A stretch of 64,000 bases of DNA from Siderastrea siderea. Lineage: Eukaryota; Cnidaria; Anthozoa; Scleractinia; Rhizangiidae. How positions within the stretch are numbered: the first letter of the stretch is position 1; the number at the start of each line of letters is the position of its first letter. The stretch covers positions 7,500,595 to 7,564,594 of the forward strand of contig OZ034978.1 of the NCBI GenBank assembly GCA_964030785.1, given 5' to 3'. The notes under the pieces were generated by a model. The model was not told the DNA's origin, ran no database searches, and worked only from the letters and a program-made list of their open reading frames with translations. The position numbers and the translations under genes were made by a program. Shown here piece after piece: positions 24,167 to 37,124 of the stretch.

Positions 24167-24871
24167 TATTAAAATAGTGTTCTACCTCAAGGTGAAATAA
24201 AACGTAATCCCAAAAGCCTAACACTCTCTATCAGTACTGTGCATCAAGTTCATTTTCCTTTTTTCAATTCTGCTCATGAATTTGAGTTGACTATTGTAAA
24301 ATGCTCTGGAAATTGGGGGAGTTTCAGTATTTTTTGACTCAGGAGTAAGTCAATAGTATCAACAAAAAATGGTGAATGGTATTAACTTTTAAGCTTTACC
24401 CTAACAAACTGACTCAAAACATCCTTATATGGCATTTTGCTTTCTGACTGACCTATTCTTTTGCACTTTATTCTACCCAATTTCCTTTCCAATAAATCCC
24501 CATATTTAATTATTTATTCAGACCCTCCTATACAATCCTTTACGAACACAAACAGCTAAACTTGGCTGAACTTGGTGCAATTTGTCTTAGATCCAAAAAT
24601 TGTGACAAATTCCACATTGGTAAACATCATTGCTTTTGCACACAATTTACATGCCTGATTTTTATGCTGTTTGTTTTCAGAGAATTTCAATTGACAGTGC
24701 ACCAAGTGTTCTCATCATCACCTGCATTATAAAAACTTAAATGTTTTATTCTTGTAGAATGGCCAATATAAACAAAACTAATTACAACCATTTCTGATAC
24801 ACCACTTCCCTGAGTAGCTAAGAGTACAACTGCATTCCACTCCACTGTTGATCAAATCTGTATGACCTTAC
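24167..24871 (-). other. Expected place of SUDS3 last exon, not identified
   Basis: The SUDS3 reading frame leaves exon 12 with two bases of a codon. A last exon for the conserved C-terminal stretch of about 35-40 residues is expected on the minus strand below 24,872. I did not find a matching exon here: the first good acceptor (near 24,740) leads to an immediate stop. The exon may lie farther left, beyond or within repeats, or be too diverged to see by eye. Confidence 0.4.
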
Positions 24872-27800
24872 CTGTATCTTCCATTTTCTCTTGTTTCAAC
24901 AACAAGACCACACCCTTTGTGAAACCTGGAGGGTTGAAGAATGACCAGTTATAGGGCAATGTTGCCAACTATTTCACCATCAATACGACAACTTACTGCC
25001 CAAAGGAAGCAAAAAACAAAACAAAACAAATGGGTGGCAAGATTTAGGCTGGGAAGAGGGTCACACGACAGACCAACAACCTTTGTCAGAAGTAGCTGGG
25101 AAAGCTGTGAAAAGACAGATGATTTCAAGAGTTCAAGTTAAAAGACATTTTAAAATATATGTCGTGAGTGTTTCGATGACTGCCTCCCCTCGCCCCCCCC
25201 CCCCCCCCCCCCAGAATAAAAGACTTGGGGTCATTAGACTTTATACAATGTGGCAATACAAGCATATTAACTTCGCACATGGAACAGTCTTAAAGAAAAG
25301 TGAAAATTTATAATTATAGCTCTGGGACCCAGATTGCAGTTTGTGAACATATGAACTTCAACATATGAGCCTCATTGCTAAAGAAAATGTACTCTAGCTC
25401 CCCACTCTCCTGTGGTACAGTTAAAGTAAATCACATATTAGTGGTGAATGGGTGAAGAGCAGTGTTTTCAGGAATTGTGTACAGGGTCACAGCGACAGAT
25501 TATATCATAATTATTGGCAGGAACTTACCATTTCTTATCATAGAACAGCTTTCCGTCCTCAGATCTGACTTCAATTGGGTACGAGATCTCTGAATGAGAA
25601 CCATTCCCTAGATAGATGTTTAAGTAACAATAACAGTAAGTGCAAAATAGCCCAAGTTAAGATAAACACTTTCCCTGGCTCGGTTCCCACAATGTTCAAA
25701 ATACTACACCAACCTTAATGTTTTTCGCTCACTTTTTTAGTGCAAAAATAATGATAACGATAACCAATGAATATTTTAAATTCTATCCAAATACCAGGTA
25801 AATTATCAGTGCTTTTCAGAAACCCTGTGCCAGTTGTTAAACATACCTGACTTAATGCGGCTGTTTCCTGTTTTATTCTCTGATCGAGACTGAGATGAAG
25901 ATACCTAAGTAGCAATCAGAAACACAATGCAATGATCAATCAAACTCAAAGTAAAGGTGCTTAAAAACTGTTAATGATGAAGCAATACTAAATTGTTATA
26001 AGTTTCAGCCTTCACATCATCAGCCCTTCGTCAGAGCAAAACTCTCTGACAAAGGGCTGATGCTTGAAATGCCTGATTTTGATATTTTTTACACTGGTCA
26101 ATGTTCTTTTTCAACTCAGTTAATTAATCAAAATTTTTGCATTTCACTTTCCCACTGGTGCAGCACCACAGGTTTTTTTTATAAACTAACCCCTTTATCA
26201 TTTACATGAAGTAAGTTAAGAAGATTTTTGTACCTCGCCAGGAAGGGAGACGAGCTTGTTAAGTGCTTTCAAGTCCTCCATGATCTCATCCTCATCCAGC
26301 ATATAATTTATCTGGGGTGGAATCAGTTAAGGTTATAACATAACAGGGGCCACCATTGTGGAAACCTAGACATTAATTTTCTTTTCTGTAACACAAAAAA
26401 TGTAGTTCAATTCTCAATTGACAGTTGCACTTCCAAATTTTGAGGTATAGGGAGTAAATAACTGCCAAATTGTGGGGTAGGGGAAACTGTCCTTGCATGA
26501 GTTAGCAAGAAGTTCAGGTATTGGGGTTCAAGTCATTGAGATTCAACACCTGAGTGCAGTATCAGAGGGTCAAGTTGATGAGTTTTTCTTGGGTTGTTAT
26601 TTCAATCATTTCATTTGCCTCTGTTTTTAAACAACTAAATGTCCAGTTTGAGAAATGCTAATTACGGAGGATAGGTGTTCTTGGCAATCTATCATAGCTC
26701 GAGGCCTGTCAAAAGTAAAAGTAAAAGTAATTATTTTATAGATCGATTGCTGAATTAAAGGATATGAGAAGTCTTCCTTCTTTTCTCAGGAGCAGGTAGT
26801 GGATCATTTGGTCTTCTTCTCAGTTTTCTGGTAACTGCAGGCTTTACCTCCACTGAATCTAAAACAAACATAACCATTTAACAGAGTTACAGCCCTCTGA
26901 AAATTTGCCAGCAGCTGGGGATTTTTCCACATCCAGTTACAGTGGAATCCCAATATAAGTAATCCCTTTATAACAAAATTGGGGGTACAACAAATTTAAT
27001 AATATTCTTCACTCCAGCCAAAGTTACAGGGAAATGTACAGATTAGAACCCCACAGAGCGAGCACTCACGTACCAATGTCCCAGTTACAACAGGACACAA
27101 TCCAGTGGCCCAAACTCAAAATCTACGCTGATATAACTTTGATATAAGGAATATAAGTCCGCCTACAACGGGTTTCATTTATGTCATCACACGACCAAAG
27201 TTGAAAGTGACAGGTGGAAAGAAAAGATGGAAATGTTTTAATTCTATTAGATTCTGATCGTAAAAATTAAAATAACTTTTCTGTCAACAGTTTATCAAGT
27301 GTGTGGCAATGTAACACAGAGGCAAACTCCAAGCTAATGAAGATTTTGGTCGTTTTCTCGCAAATTCATTTCAATGGAGTTTCATTTACAATGGACCCCT
27401 ATTATAACTAACACATTTCCCTGGTCTCTGGCTCTTCATTACATCGGGTAAAAAGGTTAAGTCGCACACAAGCCACAAGTCCACACAGCCAGAGCTTAAC
27501 CTGGTTTTTGGCAGAATGAAGCAACTGAGGGTACAGCTGCTCCCCCATGAATGGGATGCTAATCCATCACAGGTTTAAGCCCAAGCAGTATGTTGCCAGT
27601 ACCCATTTATGGTTACCCAGGTGTACAAATGGGTACTGGTAACATACTGCTGGGGGTAACCAGCAATGGACTAGCATCTCATCCAGGGGGGAGTAGCAAT
27701 ACAGTAAACACCAGCATATAAGAACCTATAATTTCGGGGTTCAGGCTGATCAAGTTCTTATTTACTGGGTGCTTAGTGAGAAATCAGCCTGAAAATGTTC

Positions 27801-30800
27801 TTAAAATGTTCTTAAAATTTGTTTCAGAAATACTATGCATTATACATTACTAGAGGTTTAATTAACATACTGTTGTAGTCCCCCAGTCCCATCCTTCCTG
27901 TCAGGTACTGTATGGCTCTTAGAGTTTGTATGGTCCAACACACCACAGTACTTTAATATGAGTTACTGTATTGCTTTCTTACTTTGGCATCCTCTTTCTT
28001 TTTATATAAGAACATGTTTTATTTATCAGGCTAAATTGGTTCTTATATATATGGTGCTTTATTGGCCAACTTTCAGCCTGATGTTCTTTTCCACTTGTTC
28101 TTATATGCAGGTGTTTACTGCTTCATGCTACAAAAATCCCATTACATTGAGGTTCCACTGTAATTATTTGTCACTTTCTTCACATTGGACTTCTCTGGGA
28201 CCCTCAAGCTGAGGCAAGGGGTCACAGTACCTACTACCTACAATGCAGACTGTCATGCTGCCTACCACTAACAGGGTAAACCTTGTTTACGTGCAATACC
28301 CACTTGGTTCCTCAAGGACACCCATACAAAAGTTCAACCTAAGTAAAACACTCAAGGTCCAATGGCATTACCATATTACACCCCAGTACACTGTCACTTC
28401 TTGTCAAGCAAGCAAAATAATACACGCCCACCTCCAGTGAGTTCCATTGATACCCTCTCTGACTCAATCACCTTCTTCTTCTCCTGTAGCTCATTAAGGA
28501 GTGTTTCTTTGAGTTCAATTTTCTTTTGCTGTTGAAATTTGAAAATAAAAACAGTCTGATAGAGTAACAAAACAATAAAAATCCCTTGTCCTGGACTGGG
28601 GAACACTTAGCGGGACATGATTGTGTTTGTCCAAGCCCTTTAAGCCCCAGTATCAATGTGTACAGTTATGTTCTCCTAAATGTTCTCTATATACTTCTTA
28701 TAGTACAAGTTGAGAGAATTTGATTAAACATCAAGACCACCAAGACATATTTTCTTTGGGTGATCACTTTCTTTTTTCTTATGAACATATAGTAATAATA
28801 AATTATTGTTCAGTTGTTTAAACATCCACCACATTGAATTTTTACCCATGGTTTCTGCAATGCATTATGAGATGAATTAGAGTCATTTTCAACTGTACTC
28901 AAGTTGAAGGAGTGCACTGCAGCAAAACAAAATTCAGAGCAATGTGACTTGTTGTTTTGAGTGTTTTTACCCTGGTAGAAATCCTAAGGAGGATCCTGCA
29001 GGACCCTGTAAGATCACACAGGGTTCTACCTAGGAACCTAAATGGCAATAATCCTTATAATGTTTTGTAGGATCCTACTCAGAATCAAGCAAAATCTTGT
29101 AGGATTCTCCACAAGATCCTATAGGTTCCTGTAGGATCCTACAGGATCCTAAGTTGGAGCCTTATAGCATCCTACAGGATTATGACTGCAGCGTTTTTTG
29201 CCCCAATTTTTTTCCGTGGAGTTTTTGGTAGAGCTCGACGTTAGCTCGACCGTGGTTTTTATAGTATATCTGTGTGGGTTTTGTTGTGTTGTGTTTTGCC
29301 TGTTTTGTTGCGTTGTGATGTGTTGTGTTGCGATCTTATGTGTGTTGTGTCTGCTGTACTGCATTCCGTTGCATCGAGTTGTGATCCATTGTGTTGTGTT
29401 GTGACTGTACTGTTTTGCTGAGTAGCGTTGTTGCATGCTAAGACCTTATAAAATTGTAAAGGATTCTAACATCATTATACAAATTCTCCTTACTGGTCTC
29501 CAAACATTTCACTGAGTAGTAATTGGGAGAACTTGTTAAGACATCAACACAATAAATGTCTTGATGAATTATTCATCTTTGGTTATCATCTCCCCAATTC
29601 TCATGACCATCATGTGTTACAATACACTGATATGATGAGGAGAAATTTGTTGCTGATCACTACTGGGGCTTAATGGGTTAAGTAAGATTTTATCAGGTTA
29701 ATTCCATGGTTAGGATCCCATAAGATCCTATTGGGATCCAATAGATCCTGTCCAGGATTTCTACCAGGGTGGTAGCAACCTAAAATCTTGAAGAAAAAAT
29801 CTGAGTCCTTTTTGCGCATAGTGATGTCTGAGCATCATCATCAGCATCTACTTCCTTTACAGAGTCAATCCAGTTAAACCTCAATTTTATAGACTCTGCT
29901 GGACCACACAAGAAGATGGAATATTTTGTACACATATCTAACAAGATTATTTCACGTGAGCAATCATTTGTTATTTTCAAAGGAAACTGTTACACAGTCA
30001 GCTAATGTAGCCACAAATCCGACCTCATCCTTTCTGTTAGTGATCATATATTGGAACAAGAAGTAAATATGGCATGGTTTAAGGAATTACTCACACTTTT
30101 GCCCTTCAAAGTTGTTGCCACCATGACTAATAAATGCTCATAAATAAATGGACACCACAGAGAAAAGTCAAGGTAATCAAAAGTCTGGATAATCAAGATT
30201 CAAGTTAGGTTTGATTGTACATTGTTAAGCAGCCAGGTAACAAATCAGAAGATACTTGAATGATATGCTGACAATTTCTCAACACTACCATCAAAAGAAA
30301 TGTAGGGCATTTGACAAAGAGAATTCACATTTTGATCATACACTTACCTCATATTCCTCCTGTGCAGCCTTCTGTTCTCTTATGTATTCTTTCTCAATTA
30401 GCTCAAACTTAAGAGTATAAAGACAATAAAAACTATAAACAACCTGATAAGAGTTTCCACTTGCATTTTTAATGTTACCACATTTTTTTACATTACAAAC
30501 ATAATTCTAGCTGTTCATTTTTCCCACATTTGACTGGACAGTCATGGCCACGGTCAAAGTTTATTAGCATGGCATTGAGCACAATCTGCAAAAATGTATC
30601 AGCTAGTTACAGTCAACGCGCTTCATGCACGAACGATCATGGAATGAAGATTGAATTCTTCACATGCGCATTCCTTTCTTTACTTAGATAAACATATTCT
30701 TGTAGATAGATTGAAAGATAACGATTTTTTTTTTCGATGAATGAAATCGATTCTTTGAAAGCTCACGCGTAACATCAGAAATCATCTACACGGCGCACTC

Positions 30801-33800
30801 GGAAGAAGTGCTAATCAATTACTTCAGGGATGTCACCCATTATCAAGGATCTTTACCTCCACAAGAAAATGGTTGAGTCGTCGCGTGGACTGAATGGTGT
30901 TGGACGACTTTATGAACAGCTCCTTTTGACACTCTCGTGTTCCGTGGAATATCTGACAACCCCAATCCAGCATTGAAAAGGTTAAAAGGCAAAGGTTTAC
31001 CAGGATCGTAAAAGCCCCCAAGCGAATTTCTTGCTTTTTGGAGTTAGGAAACCTAAACTTTCATGTTCCGATCATGTGCAAACCTATGTACACCGCGACA
31101 AACCGCGGCGAAAACCATTACAGGTATAAAATTGTGGCGGTTGTTGTTTATATTTTCTGCAGGTTTCCGATTAAGCCACGAAACCTCCAGCCAAAGAATA
31201 AGTTGCTTGTTAAAATTAGAGACTCCTTTGGATTTTCTTTCTAAGGATTACTGTTGTCGATTTTCTCTTTAAGGGTTATTTTTGTCGGCTTTATGTTCTC
31301 ATCATTTTTTGGGCTAGGCTTGAAAACAATAAAAATGTCACGCGTGACATACCGGAAAATTGAGCTAAAAAAACTAACTTTTCAGTTCTGTTTGGAAAGT
31401 TTGAATTATTATTAAGATGTTACAAAAAAATTTCCAATAACTAAAATAGTGTTTTGAATACAGAATCCAAGTTTGAAAGAATTGTTAAATTTTTCGAAGA
31501 ATGAAATCGAAGAATGAACTAATTGATGAATATTCGAAGTTGAGCGTTCATGCGTCAAGTGCGTTGACTGTAACTGGTAGGTTCCAAAATACAGATGAAA
31601 ATTTAAGTGACCATAAAAGAGTTTGGGTAAAAAATAAACTGATTTAACTGCAAAAGTTTAGATCAGAAAATGGGTTTTGTTCTATTAAAATTGACTGTTT
31701 CAACGTCACAGGAACACTTTTTCAACTAATGTGTACAACTACTTCAGTGCAGTTCACAGCAGGTTGAAGAACTTGATCAACTGAAAACCAAAAATGTTAC
31801 TGAAAATTGTCAAAACAAAAATATCCACACTCTTAAATCAGACATTATGTAGATGTCTGGGCAGAACAGTGAAAGCTGACCAAGTGCCCCTGGATAAATT
31901 AAGCTAATACAGATGTACTTATTTGGATAACTAAAAATTGAGATTTTGGACTTGCCTCATACTTCCTACAGATTTCTGCAAGTGTAATTCAAAAGATACA
32001 ATTCAGTAACAAGTGGCTGCCCCATAACCTGGCATTTAAGACTAAAACTCAAGTTTATCCCCATACAGAGCCCATCCGATGAATGTAAATAGAACTACTG
32101 GCCAAGAAGCATCACCAACTAGAACACTTAAATGCCAAAGTCAATAAACATGAATTCAACTACCATCTTTAAGTCAGCCATTATGCTCATTTTTGCAACT
32201 CACTTTCATTTTTTAGATTTTATTTCTTATTTTTGTAAGTACTACACATACCTAAGTTTGCACATTTTGGTTTGAAATGCACACTGTAACTTGCAGACTC
32301 TCTTCTTGAGGGTTTTGCAAGTTGATGCAGAATCAGACTTGGATCACACAGAAACATGCTGGTTTTTTCCCATGCCAAACTTACAGCCTGAGTCACACAA
32401 GGATGAGAGTTGACAAGAGTTCAAACCTTCCCTCTCATTTGGCCTGAAACTCTCGTCCACTCACAAAGATTTAGCCTGTGCACCAATTTCTCTCATTTTC
32501 TTACTACACTGCTAAGGAAACAGGCCATGTGTATGCAGGCGTAAAGAGCCTGAATCAGTGCTAAAATTTTAATTAGAAAAAATGGAAGTTCTGACTCTTG
32601 CTCTCTTGACCTCTTTTTTTGTACTCTCACTGAATCTCATGCGCTCTCAAAGGGTTGAACTCTCGTTGACTCTTGGCCCCATTTAGCTTGAGATTAAGGC
32701 TCCAAAATCTCACCTGCAATAAGAAGTCTCTCAGTCCTCAACAGCTCCAGTTTACTCAGCCTCTTGGAGTACTCAGGATGCTTCCCTGAGACAGAAAAGA
32801 AAAAGGCTGTTGTTGACACCTTTATTTAACATACACGTACATCAGGGCGGCCTTTTCAAAAGCCAAAGCATCTGCTATCACTAGGAGCCCTGACAACAAC
32901 TAACTTATTTAATAAAACAACTAAAACTATACAATGTTACATTACTAATCTAGGAGGCTGCATCAATAAAAAAAGGAAAATTCTTGTTATTGCATTTTTT
33001 CTTGAAAACTGGCATAACAATTCATGTTGCAAAAAAAATAATGATTTCAAACTTTCACCTTTTTAGCAAAAAGAAAAAAATTTAAGTGTTAAAAATGTAA
33101 ACCACGCTTGCCATTAAGGTTCCCATACTCCCTCTGTTTGTATCATATTTGTATCAAGATATGTAATCGTGACTGCAGTTTTCTATTTCTGAATTACTAA
33201 ATTTATCCAAAAATTATTGAAATAATTATTCCATACCACTGTTCAAATTCTGTAACTGTTGTTTGAAGTCTTGTAATTTTTCTTGATACATTCTGTAAAA
33301 AAATAAATTTGTCAAAATTTGCAATATTTCAACATAAAGTTGATGCATTGATAGTATCCAGGCCCAACTATTATTTAATCTGTTGCACAGGATATAGAAT
33401 TTACCTCTACCACATAACAAACACGTACAGTAAAGCAACTTTATTTGCACACAGTTAGATTCAAAGCTAGAAGCTTGTGGGGCTGTTTATATGACACAAG
33501 TATTTCAAACAAACATACAGTAATGTATTAAAGAACCCCAACTGGCTGGAGGCTGGCCAATTTGCTATTTACAAAGCATGGAGGAGTTGAATTCAGGACC
33601 ACTGAACCAAAAACAAATCAGCTAGTGACAAGGAGGAGAATATTAACCTGGGACCCAACGATAATAAGTCCAGCGTCCTAACCACACTAGCCTCCTTTCT
33701 GAGCTTCTAACAAAAATTACTACATCAGATTTACAACCACAACACAAATATACTCAGGAGTTAATTACTGTTTATATCATCTAATAAGGGCTTTTCATCC

Positions 33801-35625
33801 TTATGTAAAAACTGACACAGAAAAGAGGACTCACTGTTCTTTCATTTCTGTAAACTCTTCTTCAAGCTTTGCCATATCAGTCTCACTTGCATCCTCAGTA
33901 TCTGAGAAAACATTACTTTAAGCTCAGCTGGTGTTGCATAAAAAGAAATACTTTGAAGCTAACAGGGTCTATAGTCCTTCTCACAAACAATTTCCAAGGT
34001 CTTTTCAAGGACTCACACAGAGTTTCCAGGGTTCCAAACTAGTGCAAAATAGCAGTACAATAAATTAAAATAATAAGCTCATCAACCTTGTGTTCAAAAA
34101 CACCAATAATCCAACAAAATACTACAAGCAGTTGCAAAACTGTCAAGACATTCTGCTGAAAAATTGGATTCCCATCTAAAAATGCACTCTTGAAAACAAA
34201 TGTGAAAAACTGAGATACATTTCTGTCCCCCCCCCCCCACTCCCCTTTCAATGCTGTTGTTTGTTACTTTGAATATCATTACTAAATCCATAACAACAAT
34301 GACAAGGAGGGTAGATGTGTATTGACTATAAGAATGTCCGAATGACCGTTAACACAGCCAGTGTCTCAAGTCTCTTTGCAACTGCTTGTAGACTTTTTTA
34401 CCCACTTGAATAATTTTAGACCCTTTCCAGGACTTAATTCAAAACCTGCAACATAAACACCCACTTTTCCTGGTCTTTCTACAGCGTAGTCCTAGAAAAT
34501 GCCACAACAACTTTCAAGAGCCCTCTAGGATTTCTAGGACCCATACAAAATCCTGGGCTAAAAGCAATATACTGAACTAGCATATCATGCAAATATCAAA
34601 ACAACTGTTACAATTTTGAGCTGCTAGCATTTTGACTGTGAATTTGTAAACCAAATATTTCTGGTGTTTAAACAGTTGTTGTTTAATATTTTTATCATTT
34701 TTTTGTCTGTTTGGTGTTTTTTGTTATTACAGTGTAGTTTAGCCACTTGTTTAAAATTTTTTTTCCACCATAGTGGCATAATAAAATTTGTCATCTGCAG
34801 ATGCATGTTGTACGTAGTTGCTTTTCTTAAAAAGCATGGTCTGGTCAAGATTTGAACCAGCAACCTCTCTTTAATCTTTAATTACAATAATTGCCACTAG
34901 AAAACCAATTCAGGAGTGGAAACTAGTATACAATTACTTTTAAAAAGGGAACCAGGCAACACTATTTTCCCAACTGGTTACCCAAACATATTGGACCATG
35001 TGGGACCGTTAAATTGAGTCTATATTGAGAGGCTTATAGAAGCTTGATAGGGCATTCAAGATACAATATCTGGCAGGATCAAGGGTGTGAGGATTTAAAT
35101 GTGTAGATATATATTTATTATTGAGTTTAATTTTAGTTTTTATTATTTTGCACGACCCCACAAGCTGCAGAGCTTTAATTTTAATCGTGCTGAAATAAAG
35201 GCTGTCTGTCTGTCTGACCAACAAGCAACATAACCTCGCAGGGAGGGAGGCCAAGGATCAAAATAATAATATAATTCAGTAACAAATATTAAATTTCACC
35301 ATTCAAATCAGACTATGTCTTGTTCTGGAACTTTTCAGACTAAGCAAATCGAAAGACACGCCAGTAAGAATGTAAGGAACATAAAATGGCCATATTTCGG
35401 AAAAGAACGATGTAAACATCACTAATATGAAGAGTTGCATGTGTTAAAATATGGAGTACAACTAGACACCTTCTGCAAAGATAACACGGCATTTCTAATC
35501 ATGAGCGAAGTAATCATACCTTCGTCTGATTCATTCATCTGAAAAAATCCTCTATCTTCATCGTCATCGTAAATATCCGAGCGACTATCATCGAAACTCG
35601 CCTCTCGATTGAACATTGCCGCCAT
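24872..35625 (-). CDS. SUDS3: SDS3-like subunit of SIN3-HDAC corepressor (12 exons found, C-terminus missing)
   Basis: Exons, 5' to 3': 35625-35520, 33901-33835, 33292-33237, 32785-32714, 31975-31956, 30407-30348, 28528-28432, 26858-26766, 26316-26234, 25904-25847, 25589-25529, 24925-24872. They join in frame to 275 codons. Human SUDS3 is about 330 aa. Landmarks are an acidic N-terminus ending NESDED then TEDASETD, a coiled coil from [14 protein letters not shown] through [14 protein letters not shown] to [14 protein letters not shown] (SIN3-binding and dimerisation region), [37 protein letters not shown], and [15 protein letters not shown] of the C-terminal capped tudor-like domain. SDS3 holds HDAC1/2 and SIN3 together in nuclear repression. 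Exon 5 has only 20 nt and is followed by a GC donor. The intron after exon 8 is AT-AC. The start at 35625 ([10 protein letters not shown]) is the first ATG of the conserved acidic part, although the frame is open upstream. The last exon was not found. Confidence 0.9.
26317..26765 (-). other. SUDS3 intron 8: U12-type AT-AC intron
   Basis: On the minus strand the intron starts ATATCCTTTAA (the minor-spliceosome consensus is RTATCCTTT) and ends TGATTCCAC. A branch-site-like CCTTAAC lies about 10 nt from the AC end. Only this AT-AC choice joins [11 protein letters not shown] to [11 protein letters not shown] in frame. The nearby AG (CCCCAG) would shift the frame, and no GT donor lies near the exon end. 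Confidence 0.85.
27702..28120. mobile_element. TIR element in a SUDS3 intron, 419 bp
   Basis: The ends CAGTAAACACC plus AGCATATAAGAAC and GTTCTTATATGCA plus GGTGTTTACTG are inverted repeats of 24 bp with one mismatch. The GTTCTTA motif also recurs inside. No ORF of a transposase is present and no clear target duplication was seen. Confidence 0.75.
28969..29770. mobile_element. TIR element rich in AGGATCCT palindromes
   Basis: The terminal inverted repeats are ACCCTGGTAGAAATCCT at the left and AGGATTTCTACCAGGGT at the right, a perfect 17 bp. Near both ends are many copies of AGGATCCTACAGGATCC-type palindromic motifs. The middle has a TGTGTTG-rich low-complexity tract (about 29,275-29,410) and a piece resembling the 200 bp TTAA element family (about 29,490-29,690). 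Short ORFs on both strands are by-products of low complexity. Confidence 0.8.
31956..31975 (-). other. 20-nt microexon of SUDS3 followed by a GC donor
   Basis: The exon encodes EICRKYE across its junctions, with a TTGCAG acceptor before it and GCAAGT after it. Including it gives a coiled coil of the same length as human SDS3 between the EYSKR and KAA landmarks. Skipping it would shift the frame. Confidence 0.8.
33540..33720 (-). mobile_element. Degenerate tRNA-derived SINE
   Basis: On the minus strand, GGCTAGTGTGGTTAGGACGC and TGGACTT plus GTTGGGTCCC resemble the head of the SINE at 23,066. The box B is eroded. This is an old copy in a SUDS3 intron. Confidence 0.4.
35000..35215 (+). mobile_element. 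Possible LINE 3' tail
   Basis: The sequence ends GCTGAAATAAAGG followed by a (CTGT)n tract, a layout common at 3' ends of RTE- or CR1-like LINEs. No reverse transcriptase is present. Confidence 0.3.
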
Positions 35626-35841
35626 TTTTTTCAGTCTTCCTGACGACCTTGGTGCGCATGCTTTACTTGCAAAGACGCTGTCCTCCGAAGAATCGCTTCG
35701 GGGGCTCACACTTCTTATATTCTGAAAAAACAGACCCCACAAGTTTTGTAAGCCAAGGAGTATCTGGAGTATACACTTTGTAAAAGTGTCACAGTCATAA
35801 AATTCCACAGATATTTAATTTTTTTCGCTTACATACATTTG

Positions 35842-36807
35842 TCACGCAGCTTTCTCGATTACTCTTTTAAATAACGGGTACCCGTTGGAATTTTTCCTGA
35901 AGAAGGACTTTTGATGTCTCTTTGCTTTCCTTGCTTTGACACGCCAGCACTGCTCTGGGCGCCCACTGCACAGAGTTGTCACAGCTGATTTTTGGAGAAA
36001 ATTATTTGCCATCAAATCAAGTCCTATTTCGGAAAATTCCCGATATAGCCTTTCTTCCCCTTTTACAATTTCCACAAAAATACACAGCAAGTATGGATCG
36101 AGCAGAAATTATAATGTAGGAGGTACCATGTAAAATCCAAAAGGGAAACTTTTCTAGGACAATCGAATTCGTTCTGGGACCAACTAGCAAGAATCGCGTT
36201 TTCTAAGTGGGTCGAGCGACTGCAAATCAGTATAAAGCTCGAGAATTAAGTGTTGCTGAAAAAAATGTATTTAATCGAGAACAAATCATGGAAGTAAGTA
36301 CATGCCCAGTTTTGTTTGGTCTCGGATCGCATGCATGTACTATTGTAACTAGCACGATCGAGGGATCGACGCTAAAAAATATAAATTATATTTCAAAAAT
36401 TTCCTGCAAATAATTCAGGCCCAACTGCCTTAGAATTACTCGAGCTAGTATTCAGGATTATTTGTTTTGGGGCTGTATAAATCTAGTATAAAAAGGAATT
36501 CACGTGAGTATGAAAACTTGCAACAAAAAATGTCAGTCGCTCGAGAGCTTCACCACACTTCTCACAGGGAAAGAAACTAACACGAACTTTACACGCGCAT
36601 AACTCAAACAATTGAGAGGAAATGTTTGAGTCGTATCATCACCGTGATTCACAAGTGTCAGACAAAATTCCAACTGAGACAAACCTTCTTTGCCTTGTTT
36701 CCAAGTTTGCCTTTCCTTTTGACAGAACTCGCCGAAGAAGCACTAGGCCTTTTTCGTCGTACCTTCTTGTGGGATTTCGCGCTTTCGACTCCCTTCATTT
36801 TTGGCAT
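35842..36807 (-). CDS. Small basic protein gene, probably two or more exons, unrecognised
   Basis: The first exon starts at 36807 (MPKMKGVESAKSHKK) and is open to a donor after GNKAKK (about 36,685, AAG then GTTTGT). It is strongly basic, with KKVRRKRP, KRKGK and KAKK. A second open segment ends at the stop at 35842 and carries LYREFSEIGLDLMANNF and ARKAKRHQKSFFRKN, also basic. I could not prove how the two join. The simplest acceptor (AAAAG near 36,054) does not match the donor phase, so an extra short exon or another acceptor is needed. The composition suggests a nucleolar or chromatin protein, but I do not recognise the family. It ends 217 bp before the SUDS3 start codon on the same strand and is divergent from VPS29. 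It could be two unrelated ORFs. Confidence 0.4.
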
Positions 36808-37124
36808 CTTACTATCTCTAGACAAAACAAAACCAGATTCCTGCCACAGCTTCCAAGCATAAAGAAGAAAATTCGCCGACAAGAATTTATCCTGGCGTAC
36901 TTTCTCTCAGACGCAGTATATCAAAGTCACTGTCTGAAGAAGAAGTCTTGCTTGTGAGTGAAATTTGTTGGTTACATTTCCTGCAACTATTTTTAGATCG
37001 AGCGCGCTGATTGGCTCACGCTTTACATTTCACTTCCGGTTTCTCCCGTGTGCCAAGTGACCACGCGATCCCGGGGAAGGCTTGTACCTCGCTCGTGAAA
37101 ACGATCACAAGATTTCAGAGTAAG
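36808..37124. promoter_or_regulatory. Divergent promoter of VPS29 and the small basic gene
   Basis: About 317 bp separate the two ATGs. The interval holds an inverted CCAAT box (GATTGGCT, 37,009-37,016) and an ETS-family site (CACTTCCGG, 37,031-37,039), and no TATA box was noticed. This is the layout of a housekeeping divergent promoter. Confidence 0.6.

Noticed and set aside
25990..26065. Hammerhead-like sequence around AAAGGGCTGATGCTTGAAATG and its inverted partner
   Set aside because: Core bases are changed (CTGACAA, GAAAT) and helix II does not form; at most a decayed relative.
29198..29404. Cysteine- and valine-rich ORF and its complement (29,149-29,436)
   Set aside because: Both are translations of a TGTGTTG low-complexity tract within the TIR element.
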